The translations under genes were made by a program, and so were the position numbers. Shown here in pieces: positions 54,557 to 63,082 of a stretch of 64,000 nt of DNA. Each line of letters starts with the position of its first letter. Position 1 is the first letter of the stretch. Source of the DNA: Blautia hominis (GTDB taxonomy: Bacteria; Bacillota; Clostridia; Lachnospirales; Lachnospiraceae); the NCBI GenBank assembly GCA_002270465.1, contig NQOF01000003.1:1-64000 (forward strand), in the 5' to 3' direction. The notes under the pieces are model-generated. The model made no database searches. It saw only the letters and a list, made by a program, of their open reading frames with translations, and was not told where the DNA came from.

Positions 54557-55462
54557 TCAAATATCTCCCACAATATCCTGCAGTGCCTCCAAAAAGCGGA
54601 GTGCCAGTTTACTTATCATCATATGTTCATTGCGGATCTGTCCCACAGTGAGTTTCCCCTGTCCGTTTATGGGAATATAGATCCAACTTTCATCATGCAG
54701 AGTGCCGGGGTAGGCGCCTGCTGTAATACAGTAGGCGTCACTGTAGAGCATCAGACTTGTTGCACTGGAGCGGTCAGAGACAATGAGATGCTTGCTGATG
54801 TGAAGGGGCTGCAGTATAATCTCTGACATCGAGTAGGTGTTGCTGTGGCTTTGGTTGTAAGTAAGAAAAGGGTATGGGGCCAAATCCGGTAATGTGAGAC
54901 ATGGTTTTTGAGCCAGGGGGTGATTCCTGCGCATACAGGCATAGGGCAAAGTTTCAAATAAGGGTTCAAAGATCAGATGGGCTTCTTTGAGAACACGTTT
55001 TATAACGGTACTGTTTAAAGGACTCAGATACAAAAGCCCCACTTCGCTTTTCAGTGACTTTACATTGTCAATGATTTCCTGGGTCTGCGTTTCAATATAC
55101 ATAAATTCATAGAGTTCATCCTTTACAGATTCCACCACCTTTGAAAATGCTTCCGAGGCAAAAGGATAGTGTTGGGAACTGACCGTAAAATAGTGCTTTG
55201 TCACACTTCCAATCTCATATCTCTTTTCCAAGGTATCCATCTGCTGGAGCACTTGTCTGGCATAAGCCAGGAATTCTGTACCCTCGTCAGTGAACAAGAC
55301 GCCTCTGGGGGTTCGGACAAATAAAGTCTTTTGTATTTCTTTCTCCAGCTCAGCAATGGATTTTGACAGACTGGGCTGGGCGATATATAATTCCCTGGCC
55401 GCTTTGCTGAGCGAGCCGTATTCGGCTATAGAAGCCACATATCTTAATTGTTGTAATGTCAT
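54557..55462 (-). CDS. LysR-family transcriptional regulator
   Basis: The 301-residue regulator has the LysR helix-turn-helix (LRYVASIAEYGSLSKAARELY and SQPSLSKSIAELE-like helices) and the C-terminal effector domain. AAGGAAGG precedes the ATG. It is divergent from the BCCT transporter gene across 646 bp and is its likely activator; the BCCT promoter has a good -10 but a poor -35, as expected for an activated promoter. Confidence 0.88.
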   Translation of the reverse strand: MTLQQLRYVASIAEYGSLSKAARELYIAQPSLSKSIAELEKEIQKTLFVRTPRGVLFTDEGTEFLAYARQVLQQMDTLEKRYEIGSVTKHYFTVSSQHYPFASEAFSKVVESVKDELYEFMYIETQTQEIIDNVKSLKSEVGLLYLSPLNSTVIKRVLKEAHLIFEPLFETLPYACMRRNHPLAQKPCLTLPDLAPYPFLTYNQSHSNTYSMSEIILQPLHISKHLIVSDRSSATSLMLYSDAYCITAGAYPGTLHDESWIYIPINGQGKLTVGQIRNEHMMISKLALRFLEALQDIVGDI

Positions 55463-55475
55463 AGAAACCTTCCTT

Positions 55476-55618
55476 GTAACAGTTCAGCCTTCCACTGTCC
55501 CGCGAGGTGTTGCCTTGCATTTGCAAGGCAATCCCGAGGCAGCCACGCGCCAGACTGCGATTTTTGCAGTCTGTGTGCATGCTTTTGTTGCTATGAAGCC
55601 GAAAGGCTGAATAGTAAC
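55476..55618. repeat. dispersed palindromic repeat, copy B, with terminal inverted repeats
   Basis: The element is 143 bp long. GTAACAGTTCAGCCTT at the left end and AAGGCTGAATAGTAAC at the right end are inverted repeats with 13 of 16 matches. Inside are a palindrome at 55510-55531 and a perfect 8-bp hairpin at 55551-55573 (CAGACTGC with GCAGTCTG). The left half is shared with copy A at 49920-50000. No coding capacity; MITE-like. Confidence 0.75.
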
Positions 55619-55783
55619 CCTTCCTTCAGCATATCGCTGATAAAACCTTCCAAAATACATACTCTATGAAAAATAAGTGCAGATTTGCCGTACTGAAAAT
55701 CTGTTTGTATGATTTTACCACACTGAGTCTATAGTTTCAAGCTATGGCTAGTGAATTCTTTTAACTATTTGTATTTTGACTTA

Positions 55784-55908
55784 GTTTCATTTTATAATAA
55801 GTTTAATCAAAAAAGCATAAATCTATTTCAAAAAACAAATAAATATTTCAATGTATAACAAAAGTGAAACATTATAATGCATGAAAGAAGAGTTGTCCGG
55901 AAACTCTT
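55784..55908 (+). promoter_or_regulatory. BCCT promoter with AAARTGAAAY motifs
   Basis: TATAAT at 55873-55878 has no good -35. AAAGTGAAAC lies at 55861-55870, in the spacer, and the same motif in reverse (GTTTCATTTT) at 55784-55793. A 7-bp hairpin AAGAGTT/AACTCTT with T residues (55888-55908) starts where the transcript should begin. The rest of 55619-55860 is AT-rich with nothing else seen. Confidence 0.5.
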
Positions 55909-55955
55909 TTTAGGAAAAGTTTATGTTTTTTTGTATAGTTGTGTAAAGATAATCA

Positions 55956-56035
55956 TACATCAGCGCTGATGTAGCGTAACAGCACTGGAAATAGCTTTAG
56001 GGACAGAATAACCTGTCGGTATTCTAAAAAGCTAT
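55956..56035 (+). promoter_or_regulatory. structured leader of the BCCT gene
   Basis: TACATCAGCGCTGATGTA at 55956-55973 is a perfect 18-bp palindrome. Next, ATAGCTTT (55991-55998) pairs with AAAGCTAT (56028-56035) around an inner helix AGAATA-CC/GG-TATTCT with a TGTC loop. There is no T-run after it, so it is not a terminator. I do not recognise a riboswitch class. Confidence 0.5.
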
Positions 56036-56108
56036 AACCGTTCTGGGATACGGGATTAGAAATGGGGTTTAACAAGAAGGTGTTTGACAAAATGTATGGA
56101 GGTAAGGA

Positions 56109-57677
56109 ATGAAGAATACAGAAGTGAAAAAACATAAAAAGGGTTCGATCAACAGTCTGGCATTTTGGCCGGCATTCGCAGGTTTAATATTATTGCTGCT
56201 CATTGGGATCTTTTTCAAAGAGCAGCTGGCTTCCGTCCTTAATACTATGCTGTATGGAATGGCAGACAGTATCGGATGGGTTATCAATCTGTTTGCACTG
56301 GTCTGCTTTTTAGTTGTTATGTATATTATGATCAGTAAATTCGGTGATATCAAGATAGGCGGGGAAGACGCCAAGCCGGAATTTACTAAATTCCACTGGA
56401 TCGCCATGACTATTTGCGGAAGTATCGGTACCGGGCTGTTGTTCTGGGCCATGGGGGAACCGCTGTATAACTTTTTTGAGCCGCCCGCATACGCAGGCTG
56501 CCAGCCGGGATCCCGCGATGCAGCTATCTTTTCCGTTTCACAGGTGATGTGGCAGTGGTCCTTTGTTGAGTTTGCACTGTACGGAGCCTGTTCCGTTGCC
56601 TTTACGGTGGCTGTTTATAACCGCCGTAAAAAACTTCAGTTCAACTCTGTGCTGGATCCTGTATTTGGACGTCGCCAATGGCTGGAAACACTTATTCACG
56701 GAGTTATGATCTTTGCCATGGTTGGTGGATGCGCGAACTCCATGGGCGTAGGTCTGATGCAGATCGGAGCAGGGCTTGAATCTGCTTTCGGAATCAGCCA
56801 GTCTAATATGATCTATTTTTTAGTCGCAGCGTTTATTGGGGTCATGTTCGTGATCATGAGCGTTTCCGGTATCCATAAAGGATTGAAATATGTATCTACC
56901 ATAACGTTCTTCATTTTCTGCGGCCTGTTGATCTATGTCTTTATCTGCGGCGATACTGCATTTATAGGCAAGCTTTCCACAGAGTCCTTTGGTAAGATCC
57001 TGGACAATTGGGGGTCTAAGACTTTAGTCAATAATACGCTTTCGGATGATACCTGGTATGCCAATTGGATCGTTCAGTATTGGTCGTCCTTTATTCTGTA
57101 CTGTCCGGTATTTGGTATGTTTTTCTGCAGGATGGCGAAAGGCCGTACCCTTCGGGAGTTCCTGGTAGTCAATGTGATCATTCCTGCCATTTTCTGTATC
57201 ACATGGATCGGAGTTTTCGGCGGACAGACCATCAGTCTGCAGACCAGCGGAACCATGGATGTGTGGGCAATGGTGCAGGAATCCGGTATGCAGGCAACGG
57301 TATTCCAGATTATTAAATCACTGCCCATCGGAAATATCGTGCAGATCGTATTCATTATTGCCATTATCGGATCCTTTACCACAATGGCAGACCCCATAGC
57401 TTCTGTTCTTGCCACAATGTCTGTACATGGCTTGACGGTGGATGATGAAGCGCCTAAAAAATTCAAGATCATTATGGGTCTGTTGATCACAGCCACCGCT
57501 TATACAACGGTTGCCACCGATGGAGTCAATGCCGTAAAAGCCATGTATGTGGTGCTGGGTGCTCCGATCATGCTCATAGTGGGAATCTGTATCATATCCT
57601 TTTTCAAACAGGCAAAGGAGATTAAAAAGTATCCAAATGACCTGCTTCCGGAATCCTCGGAAGAAGATAACGAGTAA
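56109..57677 (+). CDS. BCCT-family betaine/carnitine/choline transporter
   Basis: The 522-residue protein has 12 transmembrane segments and the family segments GTGLLFWAMGEPLYNF, MWQWSF and GIHKGLKYVS. BCCT carriers take up quaternary amines such as glycine betaine, carnitine and choline by symport or exchange. The tryptophan-rich segment is present as WYANWIVQYWSSF. Substrate choice and sodium dependence cannot be read safely. ATGGAGGTAAGG precedes the ATG. It heads the operon with both aconitase-X subunits, and is the strongest pointer to a betaine substrate for this region. Confidence 0.9.
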   Translation: MKNTEVKKHKKGSINSLAFWPAFAGLILLLLIGIFFKEQLASVLNTMLYGMADSIGWVINLFALVCFLVVMYIMISKFGDIKIGGEDAKPEFTKFHWIAMTICGSIGTGLLFWAMGEPLYNFFEPPAYAGCQPGSRDAAIFSVSQVMWQWSFVEFALYGACSVAFTVAVYNRRKKLQFNSVLDPVFGRRQWLETLIHGVMIFAMVGGCANSMGVGLMQIGAGLESAFGISQSNMIYFLVAAFIGVMFVIMSVSGIHKGLKYVSTITFFIFCGLLIYVFICGDTAFIGKLSTESFGKILDNWGSKTLVNNTLSDDTWYANWIVQYWSSFILYCPVFGMFFCRMAKGRTLREFLVVNVIIPAIFCITWIGVFGGQTISLQTSGTMDVWAMVQESGMQATVFQIIKSLPIGNIVQIVFIIAIIGSFTTMADPIASVLATMSVHGLTVDDEAPKKFKIIMGLLITATAYTTVATDGVNAVKAMYVVLGAPIMLIVGICIISFFKQAKEIKKYPNDLLPESSEEDNE

Positions 57678-57741
57678 AGATGATATGCAGCTTTGGGGGT
57701 ACGGAACCGTTAGAATATTATAAGAAAAGAGAGGTATTGCT

Positions 57742-59034
57742 ATGAAATTAACACCATACGAACAGGATATGCTGGACGGTAAATTCGGCCGTTTCAAACA
57801 GATCGCGCTGGAAAATGTTTTAAAATATGCCCGGGTCGTAGGCGCGGAGGAACTGGTTGAGATAACAAAATCCACGCTGTATTTTGGGGCACACTCCTAC
57901 CTGGAAACCTGCAAGGCAGATACATATGATGAAATCTTTGCAAAGATGTATCTCTGTACAGATGAGAAAGTAGAATTAGGTGAATTTGAGAAGACCTGTT
58001 ACTGTCAGACCTGCGTTGCTCCATGTGACCAGTATGAGTATGAGGTGACACATTTGCCGAAGGAATTGTTTGATAAGAACACGGAATATTTAAAACGTAC
58101 CCTAAAAGCCGGATGCTGCATTGCAGGCTCCTGTACACCGTATCTGAACGGCTGGGTGCCGCTGTTCGGAGAACATGTGGTGACATCGGAATCCAGCAAT
58201 ATCACTATGAGCAACTCTGCTTTCGGTGCAAGGTGCAACGCGGATGGGGAAGAGGCGATCACATGGATCTCTATCTGCGGACGTGCTCCGAAATGGGGAT
58301 TTTATCTTCCGGAAAACCGTTATGCGGATACCATTTATCATATCGAATGTAAATCAGAGACAAGGTTTGACTGGGATATTATCGGCTACACGGTGGGGCG
58401 TATGCTTCCCTCAGCAGGAGTTCCTGTTCTGACCGGCGATTTCCACAGACCTACATTGACCATGCTGAAACAGTGCTTTACAGCTATGGCAACCACAAGC
58501 GCATGTGAGATGTGTCACATTGTTGGCGTGACGCCGGAGGCTCGTTCCCTGGAGGACGCCCGGGGTAATAAGCCGCTTAGAGGTGAATTTACGATCACAC
58601 AGGAAGATTATGAGGAGTCCCGCCGCCAGATCTGCAGCGCAGGGGAAGGCAGGATCAATTTTGTCCTGATGGGATGTCCTCACTACAGCCTGGAAGATAT
58701 TCAGCAGGTAGCCGCTTATATTGACGGTAAGAAAGTGGCAGATGGGGTGGAGTTCCATGTCTGGACAGATATGTCCACACTTGCCATGGCAAAGGCCAGC
58801 GGTTTTGTTAAGACCATAGAGGATGCCGGAGGCAATGTATTGTCAAGCAGCTGCGCAATGGTTATGGACCCTGCGGCATTTGAACATGTAACAGCCATGG
58901 TGACAGACTCCGGCAAACAGGGACACTATATGCACTCCTGCTTTGGTGCAGGCAGGCATGTTCCAATCTATTATGGTGATATCTGTAAATGCATTGATGC
59001 GGCGGAAGCAGGCTACTGGAAAGGAGAAGCGTGA
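57742..59034 (+). CDS. aconitase X catalytic (large) subunit
   Basis: The 430-residue protein matches the AcnX catalytic domain: CTPYLNGWVPLFGEHVVTSESSN and MSNSAFGARCNADGEE carry the conserved active-site signature. Characterised AcnX enzymes are dehydratases acting on 3-hydroxy carboxylates: cis-3-hydroxy-L-proline in bacteria and mevalonate 5-phosphate in archaea. Near the start there is a cysteine cluster, Cys86-x-Cys88-x2-Cys91-x3-Cys95, that I do not associate with the family, plus Cys125, Cys126 and Cys131. It overlaps the small subunit by ATGA. The substrate here is probably a hydroxylated betaine or its demethylated product. Confidence 0.85.
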   Translation: MKLTPYEQDMLDGKFGRFKQIALENVLKYARVVGAEELVEITKSTLYFGAHSYLETCKADTYDEIFAKMYLCTDEKVELGEFEKTCYCQTCVAPCDQYEYEVTHLPKELFDKNTEYLKRTLKAGCCIAGSCTPYLNGWVPLFGEHVVTSESSNITMSNSAFGARCNADGEEAITWISICGRAPKWGFYLPENRYADTIYHIECKSETRFDWDIIGYTVGRMLPSAGVPVLTGDFHRPTLTMLKQCFTAMATTSACEMCHIVGVTPEARSLEDARGNKPLRGEFTITQEDYEESRRQICSAGEGRINFVLMGCPHYSLEDIQQVAAYIDGKKVADGVEFHVWTDMSTLAMAKASGFVKTIEDAGGNVLSSSCAMVMDPAAFEHVTAMVTDSGKQGHYMHSCFGAGRHVPIYYGDICKCIDAAEAGYWKGEA

Positions 59035-59453
59035 TGGAGAAAAATATAATAAAAGGACGCGGAGCCTATGAAGGTGTTATGGAAGGGGAAGCGCTGGTTC
59101 TTCCTGACAGTGTACAGGGATGGGCCGGCCTGGATGAAAAAACAGGTATTATCATTGAGGAGGCAAACAGTAAATACGGAGCGTATATAGGGGGGAAGAT
59201 TTTGATCCTTCCCTGCGCTAAGGGAAGTAACGGATGGGCGAGTCATTTTTACTCCGCTTCCGTGGCAGGACATAAACCAACAGCATGGGTGATCGAAAAA
59301 CTGGATTCCCGCTGTGCTGCCTGTATTGTGGAACTTGGCATACCCGCTGTGGTGGAGACAGAGGAGGAAGCCTGCAAGATCATTCATGACGGAGATTATA
59401 TTCGTGTGGATGGGAATCAGGGGACGGTAGAGATCCTCAGGAGAGCGGAATAG
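59034..59453 (+). CDS. aconitase X swivel (small) subunit
   Basis: The 139-residue protein is the AcnX swivelling domain (DUF126): GRGAYEGVMEGEALVL, the conserved GGKILILPCAKGSNGWASHF with its serine, and PAVV. Together with the large subunit it forms the two-gene AcnX enzyme. AAAGGAG precedes ATG 59034; a GTG 3 nt earlier is in frame but less likely. Confidence 0.88.
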   Translation: MEKNIIKGRGAYEGVMEGEALVLPDSVQGWAGLDEKTGIIIEEANSKYGAYIGGKILILPCAKGSNGWASHFYSASVAGHKPTAWVIEKLDSRCAACIVELGIPAVVETEEEACKIIHDGDYIRVDGNQGTVEILRRAE

Positions 59454-59697
59454 AAAATAGCTGTAGAATTTTGTGATTTCTGTATATTTAAAGAAAGACA
59501 TCCATAACCTTATGATAAATGGAATGTAACGATTCAGTATCAGTGCATTTACTGCGCTGACCGTAAGAACGTGTAAAGCAGTCATGCGATTCTGTATGGA
59601 TTTTCGTTTATAACTGCAGTGCTGAACAGTTACAAACAAAAGTACGCGATGCCGGACTTTCTATTATAAAATATTTCATGCATTGGAGGGATTATGG

Positions 59698-60384
59698 ATG
59701 TTCTTTTATTATGATGCCACATATCTTTTGGTTCTCGCAGGGGTGATTCTCTGCGTGATCGCCTCAGCGAATGTGAATCAGACCTACAAGAAATACAGTA
59801 CCGTGGGGAATGCCAGGCAGATGACGGCAGAACAGGCAGCCAGGACTATTTTAGACCAGGCGGGAATCCGTCAGGTTAGAATTGAAAGAGTGGGTGGAAA
59901 CCTGACAGATCACTATGACCCCAGAAGCAAGGTGCTGCGCCTGTCGGAGACCGTTTACAATTCCCAGTCTGTGGCAGCCATCGGCGTGGCGGCCCACGAG
60001 TGCGGCCACGCCATTCAGGATGACGTGGGGTATGTGCCCATTAAAATAAGAGGAGCCATTGTTCCGGCGGTAAACTTTGGTTCTGCCCTCTGCTGGCCGC
60101 TGTTTCTTATCGGCCTTCTCATGGGAGCGCCGGGGCTGGTAAATGCGGGAATTATTTTGTTCTCTCTTGTAGTTGTATTCCAGCTTGTGACGCTCCCGGT
60201 GGAGTTTAATGCCTCAGGCAGAGCGCTCCGCATTCTGGACGGGACGGGGATCCTGTCGGGAAGCGAGCTGCAGGGAGCGGGAAAGGTGCTCCGGGCAGCC
60301 GCGCTGACATATGTTGCATCTGCCCTGTCAACCATTTTACAACTTCTGCGTTTGGTACTGCTTTCCGGACGGCGGAGAAATTAG
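59698..60384 (+). CDS. YugP-like membrane zinc metallopeptidase
   Basis: The 228-residue protein has an N-terminal transmembrane helix, the zinc motif HECGH (His100, Glu101, His104), and hydrophobic segments at about 120-165 and the C-terminus. The order is that of the neutral zinc metallopeptidase family with B. subtilis YugP. GGAGGG lies 7 nt before ATG 59698; an upstream TTG lies over the ribosome binding site. A link to the flanking methyltransferase genes is not evident; it may be a bystander. The 59454-59697 gap shows nothing else. Confidence 0.85.
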   Translation: MFFYYDATYLLVLAGVILCVIASANVNQTYKKYSTVGNARQMTAEQAARTILDQAGIRQVRIERVGGNLTDHYDPRSKVLRLSETVYNSQSVAAIGVAAHECGHAIQDDVGYVPIKIRGAIVPAVNFGSALCWPLFLIGLLMGAPGLVNAGIILFSLVVVFQLVTLPVEFNASGRALRILDGTGILSGSELQGAGKVLRAAALTYVASALSTILQLLRLVLLSGRRRN

Positions 60385-60387
60385 ATA

Positions 60388-61161
60388 CTACCGCATGACA
60401 TATCCCAATGTTGCAGATAACCTTTTTACAGCTGCAACAAGTGTTTCACTGATCGTACGCTCTTCTTCCCCGGTCAGTGTGTTTCCGCTGATGCTGATAG
60501 CGCCCAGAGGTGTGTTGGTGTAATTCATCACAAGAGCGCCTACGCAGAATATATTATATTCATTTTCTTCCCTGTCCAGAGCATAATGCCGTTGTTTGAT
60601 CTCACTGATATCCTGCAGCAGTGCGTGAACATCTGTAATGGTATGCTCTGTGAGAGGCTTTACATCAAATTTTTCCCAACGTTCTATGATCTCATTGTTG
60701 GAATAAGCGGACAGGATGGCTTTACCGGCACTTGTACAGTACAGTGGGGATCGGCGTCCTACGTTGGTATATACAGAGAAGGACGGTGCAGTCTGTCCAA
60801 TACTCTGAACACATAGAAGCTGGTTGTTATCTTCAATGGAAAACTGGGCGACCCGGCCGGTCTCTCTGCTCAAATCTGCAAGTGTGGAGTTGATCAAAGA
60901 TATCTGGTCCAGATTCTGGACAGCATTGATGCCCACTTCATAGGCCTTTAACGTAAGGCTGTATTCATTATTGTTTCGCTTCTCAATATAACCGTTTTCC
61001 ACTAAGGTATAAACCAAACGGGAAAGGGATGCCTTGCTGATATTTATTTTATCATGTAATTCAGCTAATGTCATATTGCCTGTACGGGATATAGTCTCGA
61101 GAATCTGAAAAGCACGGTCAATAGCCTGAATGGTTTCCATTTTTTGTATTGCTTTGCTCAA
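60388..61161 (-). CDS. IclR-family transcriptional regulator
   Basis: The 257-residue regulator has an N-terminal winged helix (MTLAELHDKINISKASLSRLVYTL) and the IclR effector domain (NVGRRSPLYCTSAGKAILS, GALVMNYTNTPLGAISISG). AAGGAGG is 8 nt before a TTG codon at 61161, which was taken as the start; an ATG at 61140 lacks a signal. It is divergent from the second MttB gene and convergent with the protease gene. It probably controls the MttB/ferredoxin genes. Confidence 0.88.
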   Translation of the reverse strand: MSKAIQKMETIQAIDRAFQILETISRTGNMTLAELHDKINISKASLSRLVYTLVENGYIEKRNNNEYSLTLKAYEVGINAVQNLDQISLINSTLADLSRETGRVAQFSIEDNNQLLCVQSIGQTAPSFSVYTNVGRRSPLYCTSAGKAILSAYSNNEIIERWEKFDVKPLTEHTITDVHALLQDISEIKQRHYALDREENEYNIFCVGALVMNYTNTPLGAISISGNTLTGEEERTISETLVAAVKRLSATLGYVMR

Positions 61162-61290
61162 AGTTATATCCTCCTTCTTAAAATAGTATTTTTTTAATTA
61201 TACCGTTATATCAGGTAGTGTGCAAGAAGATTTTTGAACGCTAAGTCTTAATTGTGGTTTATTATATGGAAAATAGAATTTCTAATAGTT

Positions 61291-61462
61291 AAAATGAAAT
61301 GTTCTTACGCTTAATGAAATAAAACTGTTTTGGGTTAAAATGCATAAAAGCACAGGGTAAAGCTTATGCAATATTTTTTGATATAATATTTGAAAAGTGA
61401 ATTAAAATATTGTAAAATGAAATAAATAGATAAAATAGAAATATAAAATAAAAAAATGAAAC
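61291..61462 (+). promoter_or_regulatory. AAARTGAAAY motif cluster in the IclR-MttB intergenic region
   Basis: AAAATGAAAT at 61291-61300 and 61414-61423, TTAATGAAAT at 61311-61320 and AAAATGAAAC at 61453-61462. The first two copies are 20 bp apart, and the last pair 39 bp. The rest of the 314-bp gap is AT-rich and contains the divergent promoters. Confidence 0.5.
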
Positions 61463-61475
61463 AAAGGAGAGGGAA

Positions 61476-62912
61476 ATGGAAGAAATGAGACGCGTATCGC
61501 TGTCCATGTTCAGCGATCAGGACATGCAGAGAGTACATGATTATTCTATGAAACTGTTGAAAGAGAATGGTGTTAATATTCCAAGTGACAGAGCAATTGA
61601 TCTTTTCAAAAAACATGGTTTTCGTGTAGATGGCACACAGGTCTATATGACAGAGTCACAAGTAAGAGATGCGCTGGAGAAAGCACCCGCCCAGTTCGTG
61701 ATGAATGGCCTGGATTCTAAAAAGCGTATTCATCTGGGCGGTGGTGATTATGGTGTTCCAGGTCCTATTGGGCCTGTAAATGTAACAGACTTGGATAAAG
61801 GCCTGCGTCAGGGAACCTTACAGGATGTAATCAATTTGGTTAAGATCTACCAGGGCAGTAAGGTTATGACCATGAACTCTAATAATGGGGTTGAGGCCAA
61901 TGATGTGGATCCTGTGAACCGTCATCTGGAGATCATGCGTGCTGTGTTGAATCACACAGATAAACCTTTCTACACAAAATTGTTTTCTTATAAAGAGATG
62001 CATCAGGCAATAGATATGGTGGAGATTGCTGCCGGTGAGAAACTCCGGCCGGGCGGAAAAGTATATCTGGCACCGGGTTCTGCACCTTCCATGAGTCCCA
62101 TGTCTTACAGCCGTGAAGTGGCGGACAATATTATTGCACTGGCAGAACGGGGACAGGCTGTTACCATGGGGACTGCCACAAGTACGGGAGTCACCGGGCC
62201 TATTCGTATCTTCGGCACCATCACCATGCAGAATGCGGAGGTCCTTGCGGGCATTGTTTTGGCACAGCTGGTCAATCCGGGAAATCCTGTGGGTTACGGT
62301 GTCGGAGCCTGCCCAGGTAATATGAAGGGAGCTACTTACTGCTGTGGTTCACCGGGACGTGTTATGCTTCAGATCGGTTCCATGGAGATGGGAAAGAAAT
62401 TTTATAATCTGCCCTCCAGGACCATTCCTTACAGTACAGATGCCCTTAACTGCGATATCCAATGCGGTATTGAGTCTTATGAGGGCACTATGGCAAATAT
62501 CCTTTCCAATGCAGATTACCAGTTGTCTGAGATAGGTACTTTGGGCGGTCTGATGACTACATCCTATGAGAAGACCATCATTGACGAGGAGATCACCAGC
62601 CGTCTGCTTTATATCAGGAATGGAATTGATGTCTCAATGGATGCAGCCTCTCTGGAATCTATTATGGAGGAAGGGAGCGGCGGTCAGTTTATTACCAGTG
62701 ATGATACACTTGACTATATGTATGATTCCTGGTATCCGGACTATACAGATTGGAACAGCACCTATAAGACCAGGCCTATGGGGGATTATACTTATGTTCT
62801 CCGCCGTGCAAATCAGGAGTGGAAACGCCGTATAGAGGAGGCGCCGGAAACGCTGCTGGATAAGAGTGTGGCAAAAGAAATTGATGCTTATGTGGAAAAA
62901 CACAGAAAATAA
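61476..62912 (+). CDS. second MttB-family methyltransferase, non-pyrrolysine
   Basis: The 478-residue protein is an MttB-superfamily member (LSMFSDQDMQRVHDYSMKLL, NNGVEANDVDPVNRHLEIM, MSPMSYSREVADNI) clearly diverged from the 52119 protein. It has no in-frame TAG. AAAGGAGAGG precedes the ATG. No corrinoid-protein gene is next to it in the window. It would need the 51345 protein or one beyond the right edge. Its divergence suggests another substrate or another demethylation step. Confidence 0.87.
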   Translation: MEEMRRVSLSMFSDQDMQRVHDYSMKLLKENGVNIPSDRAIDLFKKHGFRVDGTQVYMTESQVRDALEKAPAQFVMNGLDSKKRIHLGGGDYGVPGPIGPVNVTDLDKGLRQGTLQDVINLVKIYQGSKVMTMNSNNGVEANDVDPVNRHLEIMRAVLNHTDKPFYTKLFSYKEMHQAIDMVEIAAGEKLRPGGKVYLAPGSAPSMSPMSYSREVADNIIALAERGQAVTMGTATSTGVTGPIRIFGTITMQNAEVLAGIVLAQLVNPGNPVGYGVGACPGNMKGATYCCGSPGRVMLQIGSMEMGKKFYNLPSRTIPYSTDALNCDIQCGIESYEGTMANILSNADYQLSEIGTLGGLMTTSYEKTIIDEEITSRLLYIRNGIDVSMDAASLESIMEEGSGGQFITSDDTLDYMYDSWYPDYTDWNSTYKTRPMGDYTYVLRRANQEWKRRIEEAPETLLDKSVAKEIDAYVEKHRK

Positions 62913-62980
62913 TAAAATATCACCATGTATATTACCTGTAAATGTTATGTTTTCATTTTAGGTGATCACATATGGAGCGT

Positions 62981-63016
62981 TAGGGGAATGTCCTTGATAT
63001 CCGCGGACATTCCCTA
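62981..63016 (+). terminator. hairpin after the second MttB gene
   Basis: GGGGAATGTCC and GGACATTCCC form a 10-bp stem with an 11-base loop about 70 bp past the stop. It is followed by TATATTAAAA, not a T-run, so it may be a weak terminator or a processing site. Confidence 0.4.
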
Positions 63017-63032
63017 TATTAAAAGTAAAATA

Positions 63033-63062
63033 AAAGTGAAACAAATATATGAAAAATGAAAT
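63033..63062 (+). promoter_or_regulatory. paired AAARTGAAAY motifs before the ferredoxin gene
   Basis: AAAGTGAAAC at 63033-63042 and AAAATGAAAT at 63053-63062 are spaced exactly 20 bp, ending just before the ferredoxin ribosome binding site. Confidence 0.5.
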
Positions 63063-63082
63063 GAATGAAAGGAGATTGAATC

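Noticed and set aside
59698-60384. Zinc protease as a member of the betaine pathway
   Set aside because: It is a common stand-alone Firmicute gene with its own ribosome binding site after a 244-bp gap; nothing in its sequence ties it to the pathway.
52119-62912. Pyrrolysine-containing MttB
   Set aside because: Both MttB-family frames are full length (479 and 478 residues) with no internal TAG, and no pyl genes or tRNA-Pyl are in the window.
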